Shown one piece after another: positions 1 through 8,695 of a stretch of 64,000 nt of DNA. A program made the translations under genes and the position numbers. Numbering within the stretch: position 1 is the stretch's first letter; each line of letters starts with the position of its first letter. The stretch covers positions 42,119 through 106,118 of the forward strand of contig NZ_SEOO01000014.1 of the NCBI RefSeq assembly GCF_004152865.1, written 5' to 3'. The stretch is from Sphingobium cupriresistens (GTDB taxonomy: Bacteria; Pseudomonadota; Alphaproteobacteria; Sphingomonadales; Sphingomonadaceae). A model generated the notes under the pieces. That model was not told where the DNA came from. It searched no databases and saw nothing but the letters and a program-made list of their open reading frames with translations.

Positions 1-689
1 CCCGGCGGGATCGGCGGCGGCGGCAGCGGGGTGGGCGACACGACGACCGTCACCGTCGCACCGAAACGCGACTGCCATTCGGCCAGACGACGCAGATAAT
101 CCGCATAGGCGGCGTAAAATTCCTGGAACGGCTTTTCCAGTTCGGCCAGCAAGGCCGGCGCGGCTTCCAGCAACTGGTCCGATGGCATCGCGATCATCTT
201 CGCCCCGACCGTCACCGCGACCGGGCAGAAACTCTTGATGACCGGCGGCAGCGCGAAGAAATTATAGACCACCGTGTTCAACCGTTCGCGCGACGCCATG
301 CCTGAACTGCCATAGGCGACGCTGTAGTTGCGATCGACCGCCGCATTGGCCCCGTTCAGCGCCGCCTTATGCACCGCCAGCAACTGATTATACTGGTTGC
401 GCGCGGTCGGCCCATATTTGTCGCAATTGAGCGCCGCGACGTTCAGTCCCATGCGCAGGTGCCACAACGCGGTATTCGACGTCACGCCGCGATTGGCGGT
501 CAGATATTTGCCGTCCGCACCCTGCGTCGGGATGCTCATGCCTTCGACCGCATTCGCAGGCGGCATCGGGCGGATGGTGGGCACCACCGGCGGCGGCGGG
601 GTCGGCGGCGGTGGCGGCGGGGTCGAACAGGCCGCCAACACGGCCAGCGACGCAAGCGAAAGACGGCCAAGACGGCGCGATGACAACAT
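1..689 (-). CDS. Proline-rich lipoprotein, 3' end outside window
   Basis: Reading the minus strand from an ATG at 689 gives an uninterrupted frame of 229 codons that runs off the left edge. A GGAGA Shine-Dalgarno lies 6-9 bases upstream of the ATG. The N-terminus is a lipoprotein signal ending in the lipobox LAAC with Cys21. Right after the Cys comes a proline tract (residues 23-34) that could act as an envelope-spanning spacer. The body is helical and rich in Ala and Asn, and a second proline cluster begins near residue 222. I do not recognise the family. It is probably attached to a membrane facing the periplasm. It is transcribed away from the nitronate monooxygenase gene and no operon partner is visible. 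Confidence 0.75.
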   Translation of the reverse strand, partial: MLSSRRLGRLSLASLAVLAACSTPPPPPPTPPPPVVPTIRPMPPANAVEGMSIPTQGADGKYLTANRGVTSNTALWHLRMGLNVAALNCDKYGPTARNQYNQLLAVHKAALNGANAAVDRNYSVAYGSSGMASRERLNTVVYNFFALPPVIKSFCPVAVTVGAKMIAMPSDQLLEAAPALLAELEKPFQEFYAAYADYLRRLAEWQSRFGATVTVVVSPTPLPPPPIPP

Positions 690-775
690 CAAATTCTCCG
701 ATGGGACTGTGCGCCGGTCATGCCGTGCATTTTGTGCGGAGGAAATATGCCTAACGCTCGGTTCGCCGCAAGCCT

Positions 776-1789
776 TTAGGCGGCTCGCCGCTCCAGCGCC
801 GCGGCGGCCTGATCCATCAGTTGCGCGATGATGTTCGCGACCGGTTCTTCCTTGGTCACCATGCCGACCGATTGGCCCGCCATCAGCGACCCGCCCTCAA
901 CATCCCCGTCGATCACCGCGCGGCGCAGCGCGCCCGCCCAATAATGTTCGATCTGCAACTGCGCTTCCATCATGTCGACCGCGCCTTCGTCGAGCAGATT
1001 GGCGACCTCGCGCTGCTTGACGGTGAAATTCTCCATCCCGGCATTTTTCAGCGACCGCACCGGAATCACCGGCAGGCGCGGATCGATCTGCACGCTGGCG
1101 ATCGCATCGCGCGCCGACGCACGGAAGAACGCCTTCTTGAAAGCGGGATGCGCGATGCTCTCGGTCGCGCACGCAAAGCGCGTGCCCAACTGCACGCCGG
1201 CCGCGCCCATTTCCAGATAGGCGGCGATCGCCTCGCCCCGGCCGATGCCACCGGCGACGAACACGGGAACCTGCTCCGCCATTTCCGGCAGGATTTCCTG
1301 CGCCAGCACGCTGGTTGCGACCGGACCGATATGGCCGCCCGCCTCCATCCCTTCGACCACCAGCGCATCCACGCCCGACCGCACCAGCTTCTTGGCCAGG
1401 CTCAGCGCCGGCGCAAAGCAGATCAGTTTGGCCCCTTTCGACTTGATCGCCTCGATGCTGCCCTTGGGCGGCAGCCCCCCGGCCAGCACGATATGGCTGA
1501 CCTCATGCTTCGCGCACACATCGATCAGGTCGAACAGCATCGGATGCATGGTGATCAGGTTCACGCCGAACGGTTTGTCCGTCAGCGCCTTGGTCGCTGC
1601 AATCTCCGCGTCCAGCAATTCGGGCGTCATCGCGCCGCACGCGATCACACCGAACCCGCCGGCGTTGGAAATCGCCGACACCAGGTTGCGCTCGCTGACC
1701 CAGCTCATCGCCCCGCACAGGATAGCGCTCTCGCACCCGAAAAAGGCGGCGCCGCGGGCCATCAGGGAGTTCAGCTTTGCGTGGGTCAT
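776..1789 (-). CDS. Nitronate monooxygenase / FabK-like FMN oxidoreductase
   Basis: A 337-residue TIM-barrel flavoprotein of the 2-nitropropane dioxygenase (nitronate monooxygenase) family, which oxidises alkyl nitronates with O2; some relatives are FabK-type enoyl-ACP reductases. The family pattern is visible: an N-terminal GAMSWVSERNLVSAISNAGG segment, a VNLI strand, the EGMEAGGHIGP phosphate-binding loop and the VAGGIGRGEAIAAYLEMGAAGVQ-type segment. The frame stays open upstream to 1927, but that extension reads through an intergenic inverted repeat and looks like nonsense (the PHPNPSPEGEG-type peptide). I therefore chose the ATG at 1789, which has an AGAGG motif in front. It lies downstream of lysC on the same strand. 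Substrate is not predictable from sequence. Confidence 0.85.
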   Translation of the reverse strand: MTHAKLNSLMARGAAFFGCESAILCGAMSWVSERNLVSAISNAGGFGVIACGAMTPELLDAEIAATKALTDKPFGVNLITMHPMLFDLIDVCAKHEVSHIVLAGGLPPKGSIEAIKSKGAKLICFAPALSLAKKLVRSGVDALVVEGMEAGGHIGPVATSVLAQEILPEMAEQVPVFVAGGIGRGEAIAAYLEMGAAGVQLGTRFACATESIAHPAFKKAFFRASARDAIASVQIDPRLPVIPVRSLKNAGMENFTVKQREVANLLDEGAVDMMEAQLQIEHYWAGALRRAVIDGDVEGGSLMAGQSVGMVTKEEPVANIIAQLMDQAAAALERRAA

Positions 1790-1810
1790 GAACTTAGCCT
1801 CTAGAATCAC

Positions 1811-1920
1811 AAAAAGCCCCTCTCCTTCAGGGGAGGGGTTGGGGTGGGGGCTGTCCACTTGACGCGGCATGTGGGGCAATCCCCCACCCCCGGCCCCTCC
1901 CCTGAAGGGGAGGGGAGAAA
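1811..1920. repeat. GC-rich inverted intergenic repeat
   Basis: Two arms of about 35 bases face each other around a spacer of about 35 bases. The left arm reads CCCCTCTCCTTCAGGGGAGG followed by G-rich sequence. The right arm is its near-perfect reverse complement, containing CCCCTGAAGGGGAGGGG. Each arm is itself partly palindromic around TTCAGG/CCTGAA. It lies between lysC and the downstream monooxygenase gene, so a transcript through it would fold into a long hairpin. Elements of this kind are dispersed in many proteobacterial genomes and are often mistranslated as PNPSPEGEG peptides. Confidence 0.8.
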
Positions 1921-1923
1921 AGG

Positions 1924-3189
1924 TCAAGCCATCGGCGCGTCCAGCCCATAGGCCGTGTGCAACACACGCACCGCCAGTTCCGTCTCATCCTCGTCGATCA
2001 GCACCGAAACCTTGATCTCGCTGGTGGATATCGCCTCGATGTTGATGCCGCGATCGGCCAGCGTCTTGAACATGGTCGCTGCGACGCCCGCATGGCTGCG
2101 CATCCCCACACCCACGACGCTGATCTTGGCGACTTCGGTGTCGGTGATGATCCGGCGAAAGCCGATCGCATCCTTGTTCGCTTCCAAAATGTCGACGCTG
2201 CGGGCCAGGTCGGCGCGCGGAACGGTGAAGGTGACGTCCGTCTCTTCATTGTCCTTGCTGTCATTCTGGATGATCATGTCGACGTTGATCGCCGCATCGG
2301 CCAGCGGCACGAAGATGTTGGCGACCGCGCCCGGCTTGTCGGGCACGCGCGTCACGATGATCTTCGCCTCATTCTTGTCATGGGCGATGCCGGTGATGAG
2401 CTGACGTTCCATCTTGTCTTCCTTGAGCTTGGCTTCCAGTTCCACGTCGCTGACGATCAGCGTGCCGGGCAAATCATCCTGCGTGGGATCGTCGAAGGAC
2501 GACAGCACCTGCACCACCACGCCCTCTTTCATGGCGAGGCCGACCGAGCGCGTCTGCAACACCTTGGCCCCGACCGAGGCCAGTTCCAGCATCTCCTCAT
2601 AGGTGACGAGGTCCAGCTTGCGCGCGCGCGCCACGATCCGCGGGTCCGTCGTATAGACGCCGTCCACGTCGGTATAGATGTCGCAGCGATCCGCCTTGAT
2701 CGCTGCGGCCACTGCGACGGCCGACGTGTCCGACCCGCCCCGGCCCAGCGTCGACACCCGGCCATCGGCCATCATGCCCTGGAAACCGGGGATCACCGCC
2801 ACCGTGCCCGACCGCATCGACGCCAGCAGGTCCAGCGTGTCGATATCGCTCACCCGCGCCTTGGCATGGGCTTCGATCGTGCGGATCGGCAATTGCCAGC
2901 CCAGCCAGCTGCGCGCATCGACGTCCATGGCTTTGAGCGTCATCGCCAGCAGCCCGCTGGTGATCTGCTCGCCCGCGGCGACCACGACATCATATTCGGC
3001 CGGATCGTACAGCGCCGACGCTTCCTTGCAGAAACCCACCAGCCGGTCCGTTTCGCCCGCCATGGCCGACACCACGACGGCGACTTCATGGCCCTGGCTC
3101 ACGACATGTTTGACGCGCGCGGCCACGTTGCGAATTCGCTCCATCCCCGCCATGGAGGTGCCGCCGAATTTCATCACGATGCGCGCCAT
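1924..3189 (-). CDS. lysC: Aspartate kinase
   Basis: A 421-residue aspartokinase that phosphorylates L-aspartate, the first step to lysine, threonine, methionine and diaminopimelate. The N-terminal catalytic domain starts with the signature KFGGTSMAG (residues 7-15) and contains the GRGGSDTSA active-site loop in the middle. The C-terminus carries two ACT domains, one starting at VPDKPGAVANIF and one at VGVGMRSHAGVAATMF, the usual allosteric lysine/threonine site. Length is typical of alphaproteobacterial LysC. It is divergent from ubiG, an arrangement I recall from other alphaproteobacteria. dapF, later in the same pathway, lies elsewhere in this window (35.2 kb). Confidence 0.97.
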   Translation of the reverse strand: MARIVMKFGGTSMAGMERIRNVAARVKHVVSQGHEVAVVVSAMAGETDRLVGFCKEASALYDPAEYDVVVAAGEQITSGLLAMTLKAMDVDARSWLGWQLPIRTIEAHAKARVSDIDTLDLLASMRSGTVAVIPGFQGMMADGRVSTLGRGGSDTSAVAVAAAIKADRCDIYTDVDGVYTTDPRIVARARKLDLVTYEEMLELASVGAKVLQTRSVGLAMKEGVVVQVLSSFDDPTQDDLPGTLIVSDVELEAKLKEDKMERQLITGIAHDKNEAKIIVTRVPDKPGAVANIFVPLADAAINVDMIIQNDSKDNEETDVTFTVPRADLARSVDILEANKDAIGFRRIITDTEVAKISVVGVGMRSHAGVAATMFKTLADRGINIEAISTSEIKVSVLIDEDETELAVRVLHTAYGLDAPMA

Positions 3190-3404
3190 GTGTGTGTCGA
3201 ACCTTATCCACTATTATGAAAGAAAATGTCCCAAAAGGGCCAAACGGCGCTCCTATTAGCAGCGCGGGCGCATATGGCAAGCAATCCTGCCGCTCGCGCT
3301 ATCGTATGAAAGGCCCGCTCTTTTCGGTTCAACGGCATAGGTCCATTTGCCTCCCGTCCATGGCCTGCTAAAAGCCGATACAGGATAATCGAAACCACCC
3401 CTCC

Positions 3405-3431
3405 TCGTTCGCCCTGAGCCTGTCGAAGGGC
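3405..3431. repeat. Dispersed intergenic element (CCTGTCGAAG type)
   Basis: The intergenic stretch between lysC and ubiG contains a segment with CGTTCGCC at one end and CCTGTCGAAGGGC at the other. A related copy with the same spacing lies at 9725-9751, between the paraslipin and nfeD genes. Short TTCG/CGAA half-palindromes of this type are common in sphingomonad intergenic regions. No function can be assigned. Confidence 0.5.
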
Positions 3432-3468
3432 TGTTCTTCTTTTCGGGGATTGCAGACCAAGGCGCATC

Positions 3469-4203
3469 ATGACCCAAAACACTGCCACGATCGACCCGAA
3501 GGAAGCCGCCCATTTCGGTGATATGGCCGCCGACTGGTGGAACCCTGCCGGCTCCAGCGCGATGCTGCACAAACTCAACCCGGTGCGCCTCGCCTATATT
3601 CGCGCCGCGATCGACCAGCGCTGGCCGGGCGATGCGCACGGCTTCCGCCCGCTCGCCGGCAAGCGCGCGCTCGACGTCGGCTGCGGCGCGGGCCTGCTGG
3701 CCGAACCGCTCGCCCGCCTCGGCGCGACCGTCACCGGGCTTGACGCAGCCCCTGAAAATATTGCCGCCGCTCAGGCCCATGCGGCGAGCCAGCACCTCTC
3801 CATCGACTATCGCGCCACCCCGGTCGAAGCCATGACCGACACCGGCTTCGACCTCGTCACCTCGATGGAAGTGATCGAACATGTCGCCGATCCCGCCGCC
3901 TTCATAGCCGCGCTGGCCAGCAAACTCGCCCCCGACGGCCTGATGATCCTCTCGACCCCTAACCGCACGCCCCTCTCCCGCCTCGCCATGATCACCATCG
4001 GCGAAAGCATAGGCGGCATCCCAAAGGGCACGCATGACTGGCACAAATTCATCACGCCCGAAGAACTCACCGCGCTGCTGGAACAGGCGGGCCTGACTGT
4101 CATCGACAGCAGCGGCCTCAGCTTCGATCCCGGCCGCGGCTTCACCCTGTCCGCCAACAGCGCGATCAACTATCTGCTGACCGCGCGGCACCGACAGGCC
4201 TGA
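3469..4203 (+). CDS. ubiG: Ubiquinone biosynthesis O-methyltransferase UbiG
   Basis: A 244-residue SAM-dependent methyltransferase that carries out both O-methylations in ubiquinone synthesis. UbiG hallmarks are visible: an N-terminal HFGDMAADWWNPAG segment, motif I LDVGCGAGLL (residues 68-77), motif II around SMEVIEHVADP, and the C-terminal GTHDWHKFITPEE segment. The start ATG at 3469 follows a G-rich stretch with no strong Shine-Dalgarno. It is divergent from lysC and followed 25 bases later by a lipoprotein gene on the same strand. Confidence 0.95.
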   Translation: MTQNTATIDPKEAAHFGDMAADWWNPAGSSAMLHKLNPVRLAYIRAAIDQRWPGDAHGFRPLAGKRALDVGCGAGLLAEPLARLGATVTGLDAAPENIAAAQAHAASQHLSIDYRATPVEAMTDTGFDLVTSMEVIEHVADPAAFIAALASKLAPDGLMILSTPNRTPLSRLAMITIGESIGGIPKGTHDWHKFITPEELTALLEQAGLTVIDSSGLSFDPGRGFTLSANSAINYLLTARHRQA

Positions 4204-4228
4204 CCGCCCTTCCGATCAGAATAGACCC

Positions 4229-4999
4229 ATGATGCGACACCTGCTCTTCTGCGCGCTGCTCGCATCGCTGACCGCCTGCGCGCCCCCGCCCGCCGACCAG
4301 TCAGCCAATAACGCCCAGACATCCAATGCCGCGCCTGTCGTCAGCATGACGAGCGCCCCCGCCTGCCCGGACAAGGCCGCCCGCCTACCCGGCACCGGCC
4401 TGTGCCCGGCGGACGCCGCCGCGCTGCTCCCCGCCGACGATCATCCCTCGCTGCCGGACGGCTGCGCCTGGTCGGTCAACGAAGCCGCCCTGCCCGACGA
4501 CATTTGGCTGCTCTATCGCGCCGCCCGCTGCGCCGGAAAAACCACAGCCCTCGCCTATGCGCCGGCCCGGCCGCTCGCCCGCCTCGTCTACGCGCTTTCG
4601 CCCATGGGCGGCGATCAGGCGAAGGGCGCCACGCTGGTCGCCTTCGCCCCGGCCGACCACCACGATCCCCAATCCACGATCCTGGCGCTCACCCGCGCCG
4701 CGATCACCGATCAGGCCGACGACCATGGTTGCCATGTGCGCAAGGCGGACATCCCCGGCTGGCCCGCCGACGCGCTGGTGGTCGATATCCCGGCCGCCGA
4801 AGCCGCCGCTATGCGGCAGGACGAAATCCGCACCGCCTGCGGCCCGCTCGGCCTGGACCAGGGGTCGCAACTCTACTGGCGCATCCGCCAGGGCCATGTC
4901 TGGCATTTCGACCTCGGCCAGGAATCACCGGAAATCAACCCGCGCTCGCTCACCCTGGTCCGCAAGGAGGCCGGAGGTCGGTGGGCCGCCATTGCCTAA
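4229..4999 (+). CDS. Putative lipoprotein of unknown function
   Basis: A 256-residue protein with a lipoprotein signal peptide and lipobox LTAC (Cys17), then a low-complexity Ala/Pro/Asn/Ser linker to about residue 45 and a compact mixed-composition domain. Several cysteines after the linker (around 46, 58, 76, 92) could form disulfides in the periplasm. I do not recognise the domain. It starts 25 bases after ubiG and may be cotranscribed with it. Its stop codon overlaps the convergent DUF1206 gene by four bases. Confidence 0.8.
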   Translation: MMRHLLFCALLASLTACAPPPADQSANNAQTSNAAPVVSMTSAPACPDKAARLPGTGLCPADAAALLPADDHPSLPDGCAWSVNEAALPDDIWLLYRAARCAGKTTALAYAPARPLARLVYALSPMGGDQAKGATLVAFAPADHHDPQSTILALTRAAITDQADDHGCHVRKADIPGWPADALVVDIPAAEAAAMRQDEIRTACGPLGLDQGSQLYWRIRQGHVWHFDLGQESPEINPRSLTLVRKEAGGRWAAIA

Positions 5000-5805
5000 A
5001 GAAAACCCGGCTTCTTGACCCTGATCCGGCGATAGCGCGCTTCGATCAGGCTGAACATGCCGAACAAAGCCAGCCCGAACGCAACGATGCCCAGGATTGC
5101 CGCGCCTTCCGACTGCGACCGCAACTGTTGGAGCGCCTCGCCCAGGCCACCGGCGCGGTCGGCGTCATGGTTTGTCGCCGCCATGATGAGAAACCAGCCG
5201 ATGATGGCGAAAATCAAGGCACGCGCCGCATAGCCGCACCGCCCCACCCACCGCACATAGCGCGGGGCCGGAACCTGGGCGTCCAATTCGTCGAACCTTG
5301 CCTTATAGGCCTTGACCGCCTGAGCGGCGGCCACCGCGAAAAAGCCGATGCCGACCATTATCAACATCAACGTCCCGCCCGGCTGCGCCAGCAGCCAGGC
5401 CGACCAGCTTTGCGCACTCTCGTCGCCCGGACTGCCGCCTTGCGCCGGTGTCTGGCGAAGGGCCAGACGCGCCGCCGCCGTCGCCAGCGCCAGATGGGTG
5501 ATCCCGCTGACCGCATATCCCGCGCGCGCAAACCGCCCCTTAATGTCGCGGCTGCGATTTTCCGGGTCGGTGATCCCCTCCGTCAGCCGCCAGATCGCAT
5601 AGCCGACGAATCCGATCGCGCAGATCGCCAGCAGCACATGCCCCAACGGCGCACTGGCCAGCGTGCCGAGCGCGCCCTGATTATCCTTCAACTGCCCGCC
5701 ATTGACCGCGACGTCGAGCGCGAACCAGCCGATCAGGATATAGACAAGCCCCCGCGCGGCAAAACCGATCCGCGCCAAAAGGGTCATCCTGTCGTCATAG
5801 GTCAT
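4996..5805 (-). CDS. DUF1206 integral membrane protein
   Basis: A 269-residue inner-membrane protein with about six transmembrane helices arranged as three similar two-helix repeats, the DUF1206 pattern: ARIGFAARGLVYILIGWFA, then FARAGYAVSGITHLAL, then GRCGYAARALIFAIIGWF. No enzymatic motif is visible and the family's function is unknown. The frame is open to 5865, but I prefer the ATG at 5805, which has GGGAG seven bases upstream and starts directly before the first repeat. It converges with the preceding lipoprotein gene. Confidence 0.88.
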   Translation of the reverse strand: MTYDDRMTLLARIGFAARGLVYILIGWFALDVAVNGGQLKDNQGALGTLASAPLGHVLLAICAIGFVGYAIWRLTEGITDPENRSRDIKGRFARAGYAVSGITHLALATAAARLALRQTPAQGGSPGDESAQSWSAWLLAQPGGTLMLIMVGIGFFAVAAAQAVKAYKARFDELDAQVPAPRYVRWVGRCGYAARALIFAIIGWFLIMAATNHDADRAGGLGEALQQLRSQSEGAAILGIVAFGLALFGMFSLIEARYRRIRVKKPGFL

Positions 5806-5903
5806 GCCATACTCCCTGTCGCACGGCCAATGCGCCGGCAGGACGTCCGTTCCCATCAAAGGCAAGCGCGAGCGGAAAATAGGCGCGGCTCACCCGCCTC
5901 TCC

Positions 5904-5931
5904 AAAAAGAAAAGGGGCGGAAAACCGCCCC
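5904..5931 (-). terminator. Rho-independent terminator for the TonB receptor remnant
   Basis: On the minus strand a 7-bp stem (GGGGCGG / CCGCCCC) with a TTTT loop is followed by TTTTCTTTTT. It lies about 30 bases after the stop codon at 5960. Confidence 0.85.
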
Positions 5932-5959
5932 TCCTCCCGCGTGATCGGACACCAACCAA

Positions 5960-7786
5960 TTACATCGTGATCTTGGCGCCCGCATACATGTACCGGCCGA
6001 CATAGCTGATCGGATAGTTGGACGACGCGATCGACGGCTGCTGGTCGAACAGGTTGTTCGCGCCGACATAGAAGCGGAACCGTTCGTCCACATCATAGGC
6101 GACATACAGGTCGTGCTGCCACTTTTCCTTGTATTTTAGATATTTGCTCTCGGCGATATCCGGGTTGGCGTTGGTCTGCTCCAACTCGTATCGCCGCGTC
6201 TTGCTGAACCAGCTCACGCCATAGTTGATCGTCAGCTTGTCCATCTTCCAGGTGATGTCCCCGGTCGCGTTCCACTTGGGATAATAGGCTTCCTCGCGGT
6301 CCACATCGACGCTTGCGCCCGGCGTCGGGATGAATTCCAGCTTGTTGAGGTAACCACCGACCAGCGTGATCGCAAACGACCCCGTCTTGGCGGTGTTGAA
6401 GCCGTAATTCAGCTTGAAGTCCGCACCCGACGTTCGGAAATTGGCCACATTCTGCGGCTGGACGTACCAGCTATTGATATAGCCAGTCGTCGTGTCGCGG
6501 CCGATATTCTGGCAGAACACATTGTCCAGCGTCGGCTGATCGACGCACAGTTCCGCCACTTCTTCCGCTGTGGCGGTGTTGACGGCATTTTTCAGCTTGA
6601 TGTCATACCAGTCGAACGACGCCAGCAGGCCCGGAATGAAGCTGGGGCGCAGCACCACGCCCGCCGTCCACGTCCGCGCCGTTTCTTCCTTCAGATTGCG
6701 GTTGCCGCCGGAAAAGCCCGGCAGGCTGACAGTCGCGGTCGGATCGTTTTCCGGGTTGAACGCAGCAATCTGTTCCGGCGTCAGGCCCGCGGCCGCCAGC
6801 GTCGCCTGGCAATTGGCGACGCGATATTGCGTGCCCTCGCCGATATAGACCGGGTCGCATGGATCACCGATGAAATCGAACCCGCCGTTGCGCGGCGCGA
6901 ACAGTTCGGTGATGTTGGGCGCGCGCACCGCTTCGGACCAAGTGCCGCGGAAGGTGATGTCGGGGATCGGCGCATAGGTGCCGTCCACCTTCCAGGTCGT
7001 GGTCTTGCCGATGGTCGAATAATCCGACAGCCGGATCGCCGCGCCAAAGCTCAGATTATAGGCGAAGGGCACTTCCTTGAGCACCGGCACCGACAATTCG
7101 CCAAAAATTTCCTTCACGTCAAAGCTGCCCTTTTCGGGCAATTGCAGCGAAAAGTCCGCCAACGCGCCCTGCTGCAACAGGTCGTCGGGCACGAAGCTGC
7201 TCTTCTCCTTGCGATATTCGCCGCCGATGGCGAAGCCGATGGGACCGCCAGGCAATTCGAAGAACTGGCCGAAATCGCCAGAGATCGAACCTGACACGAC
7301 ATGCTGCTGGATTTTGGCGCGGTTCAATATGTCGGCATTGACCCAGTCGAGCGCCGCCTGACTGGGCGACCCGTTGCCCAGCAGGTTGAGCGGACGGCAA
7401 CCGCTGCCCGCGCCCGGCGTGAAGGTCGTGGCCGGCGCGTCATAATTGTCGGGATTGATGTTGGCCGTGGGGTCCAGGTCGGACCGGCAGACGATCTGTC
7501 CGGTGGCCGGGTCACGCACCGCGTCGATCGCCGCCCAGTAACGATCCCCGATGCGATAGTCGGTCAGCAGCACCTTCGACTTGGTCTGGCCGAACGTGTA
7601 GGACAATTCATATCGGGCATGGTCGGAAATTTCCCCCTCGAACCCGCCTACGAAACGCATCGTCTCGCGCTCATTTTTCTCGCCGCGCACGCCCATGTCG
7701 AAATTATCGCGCGACACCAGCGCGCCATCCGCGGCCAGTCCCGCGAAAATCTGACTGCGGAAAACGGCAGGTCGCCGCTCCTTCCG
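5960..7786 (-). pseudogene. TonB-dependent receptor, 5'-truncated remnant
   Basis: The frame encodes the C-terminal half to two-thirds of an outer-membrane TonB-dependent receptor: beta-barrel strands and a proper C-terminal segment ending YMYAGAKITM. The signal peptide, TonB box and plug domain are missing. Family members usually have about 900 residues, whereas the longest frame from a plausible start (GTG at 7717) has 585. Upstream, the recognisable barrel sequence (QIFAGLAADGALVSRDNF) can be followed in frame only to about 7760. It then runs into unrelated residues and a TAG at 7787-7789, with the citE-like gene's stop codon just beyond at 7800. This suggests a deletion that joined the barrel to unrelated DNA. 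The remnant itself has no internal stop, so the event may be recent. It is unlikely to be functional. Confidence 0.75.
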
Positions 7787-7799
7787 CTACGGCATGGGC

Positions 7800-8615
7800 C
7801 TATTGCCCCACCGCCTCAGCCCGCGCCACCACCGCGCGCGCTTCCTCGACATGCATCGCCTCGATCATCCGCCCCTCATAGCGTTCCGCCCCGCCGGTCG
7901 CCGCCTCGATGAGCCGCCGCGCGTCCGCCACCGCCTGCGCGTCCGGCCCGAACACCTGGTTCGCCACCGGCACCTGGCTGGGGTGGATCAGCGTCTTGCC
8001 ATCGAAGCCCAGCGCATGGCCGGCCACACATTCCGCCTCCAGCGCGCCCAGATCGTCCAGCCGGTTATACACCCCATCGAACACCGCGATGCCCGCCGCC
8101 CGCGCCGCCAGCACCACCGCCTGCATCGCATGGCTCAGCCCCTCGCGCCCCACGCCCGCCGGTATGCCCAGGTCGCGGCGCAGGTCGTTATTGCCCATGA
8201 ACAGCCCGGCGCAGCCCTCCGCCGCGGCGATCTCCACCGCCGCCAGCACGCCGCGCGCGCTTTCGATCATCGCGATCACCGGCTTGCCGCACACGCTATA
8301 CACGTCTTTCACCTGCCGCCCCGCCTCCACCTTGGGCAGCACGACATAGTCCGCGGCCGACGCCTTGACCGCCACCATCTCCGCCCCGTGCCAAGGCGTC
8401 CCCGCGACATTGATCCGCACCGCGCCGATCCGCCCGCCAAAACCCTCGCCCAGCGCCGCGATCGCGCCGGCCCGCGCCTCTTCCTTGGCGTCGTCCGCCA
8501 CCGCATCTTCCAGGTCCAATATGACCATGTCGCACGGCAATGTCCGCGCCTTGGCGATGGCGCGCGCGTTGGACGCGGGCAGGAACAGCAGCGAACGGGC
8601 GTGACGCAGCAACAT
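7800..8615 (-). CDS. HpcH/HpaI aldolase family (CitE-like CoA ester lyase)
   Basis: A 271-residue member of the HpcH/HpaI (CitE, malyl-CoA lyase) TIM-barrel family, which cleaves or hydrolyses beta-hydroxyacyl-CoA or citrate-type esters with a divalent metal. Motifs: RSLLFLPASN near the start, the metal-site VILDLEDAV, VRIN, LPKVE, MIESARG and the C-terminal GFDGKTLIHPSQV. The length fits CitE-like proteins in organisms without a citrate lyase complex, and no citD or citF is visible. The frame is open to 8720, but the ATG at 8615 with AGGAGA nine bases upstream is the natural start. It is divergent from the paraslipin gene. Confidence 0.85.
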   Translation of the reverse strand: MLLRHARSLLFLPASNARAIAKARTLPCDMVILDLEDAVADDAKEEARAGAIAALGEGFGGRIGAVRINVAGTPWHGAEMVAVKASAADYVVLPKVEAGRQVKDVYSVCGKPVIAMIESARGVLAAVEIAAAEGCAGLFMGNNDLRRDLGIPAGVGREGLSHAMQAVVLAARAAGIAVFDGVYNRLDDLGALEAECVAGHALGFDGKTLIHPSQVPVANQVFGPDAQAVADARRLIEAATGGAERYEGRMIEAMHVEEARAVVARAEAVGQ

Positions 8616-8695
8616 GATATTCTCCTGGGTAGCGGTTTGCCTTTCCCCGTTAACGATTAGGGCGCATAATCCAAGCCCACATCCGGGGGAGAGAC

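Noticed and set aside
4402..5970. 522-residue plus-strand open frame
   Set aside because: It crosses the lipoprotein gene, a convergent DUF1206 gene and a terminator, and its Arg/Pro/His-rich composition is typical of shadow frames in GC-rich DNA.
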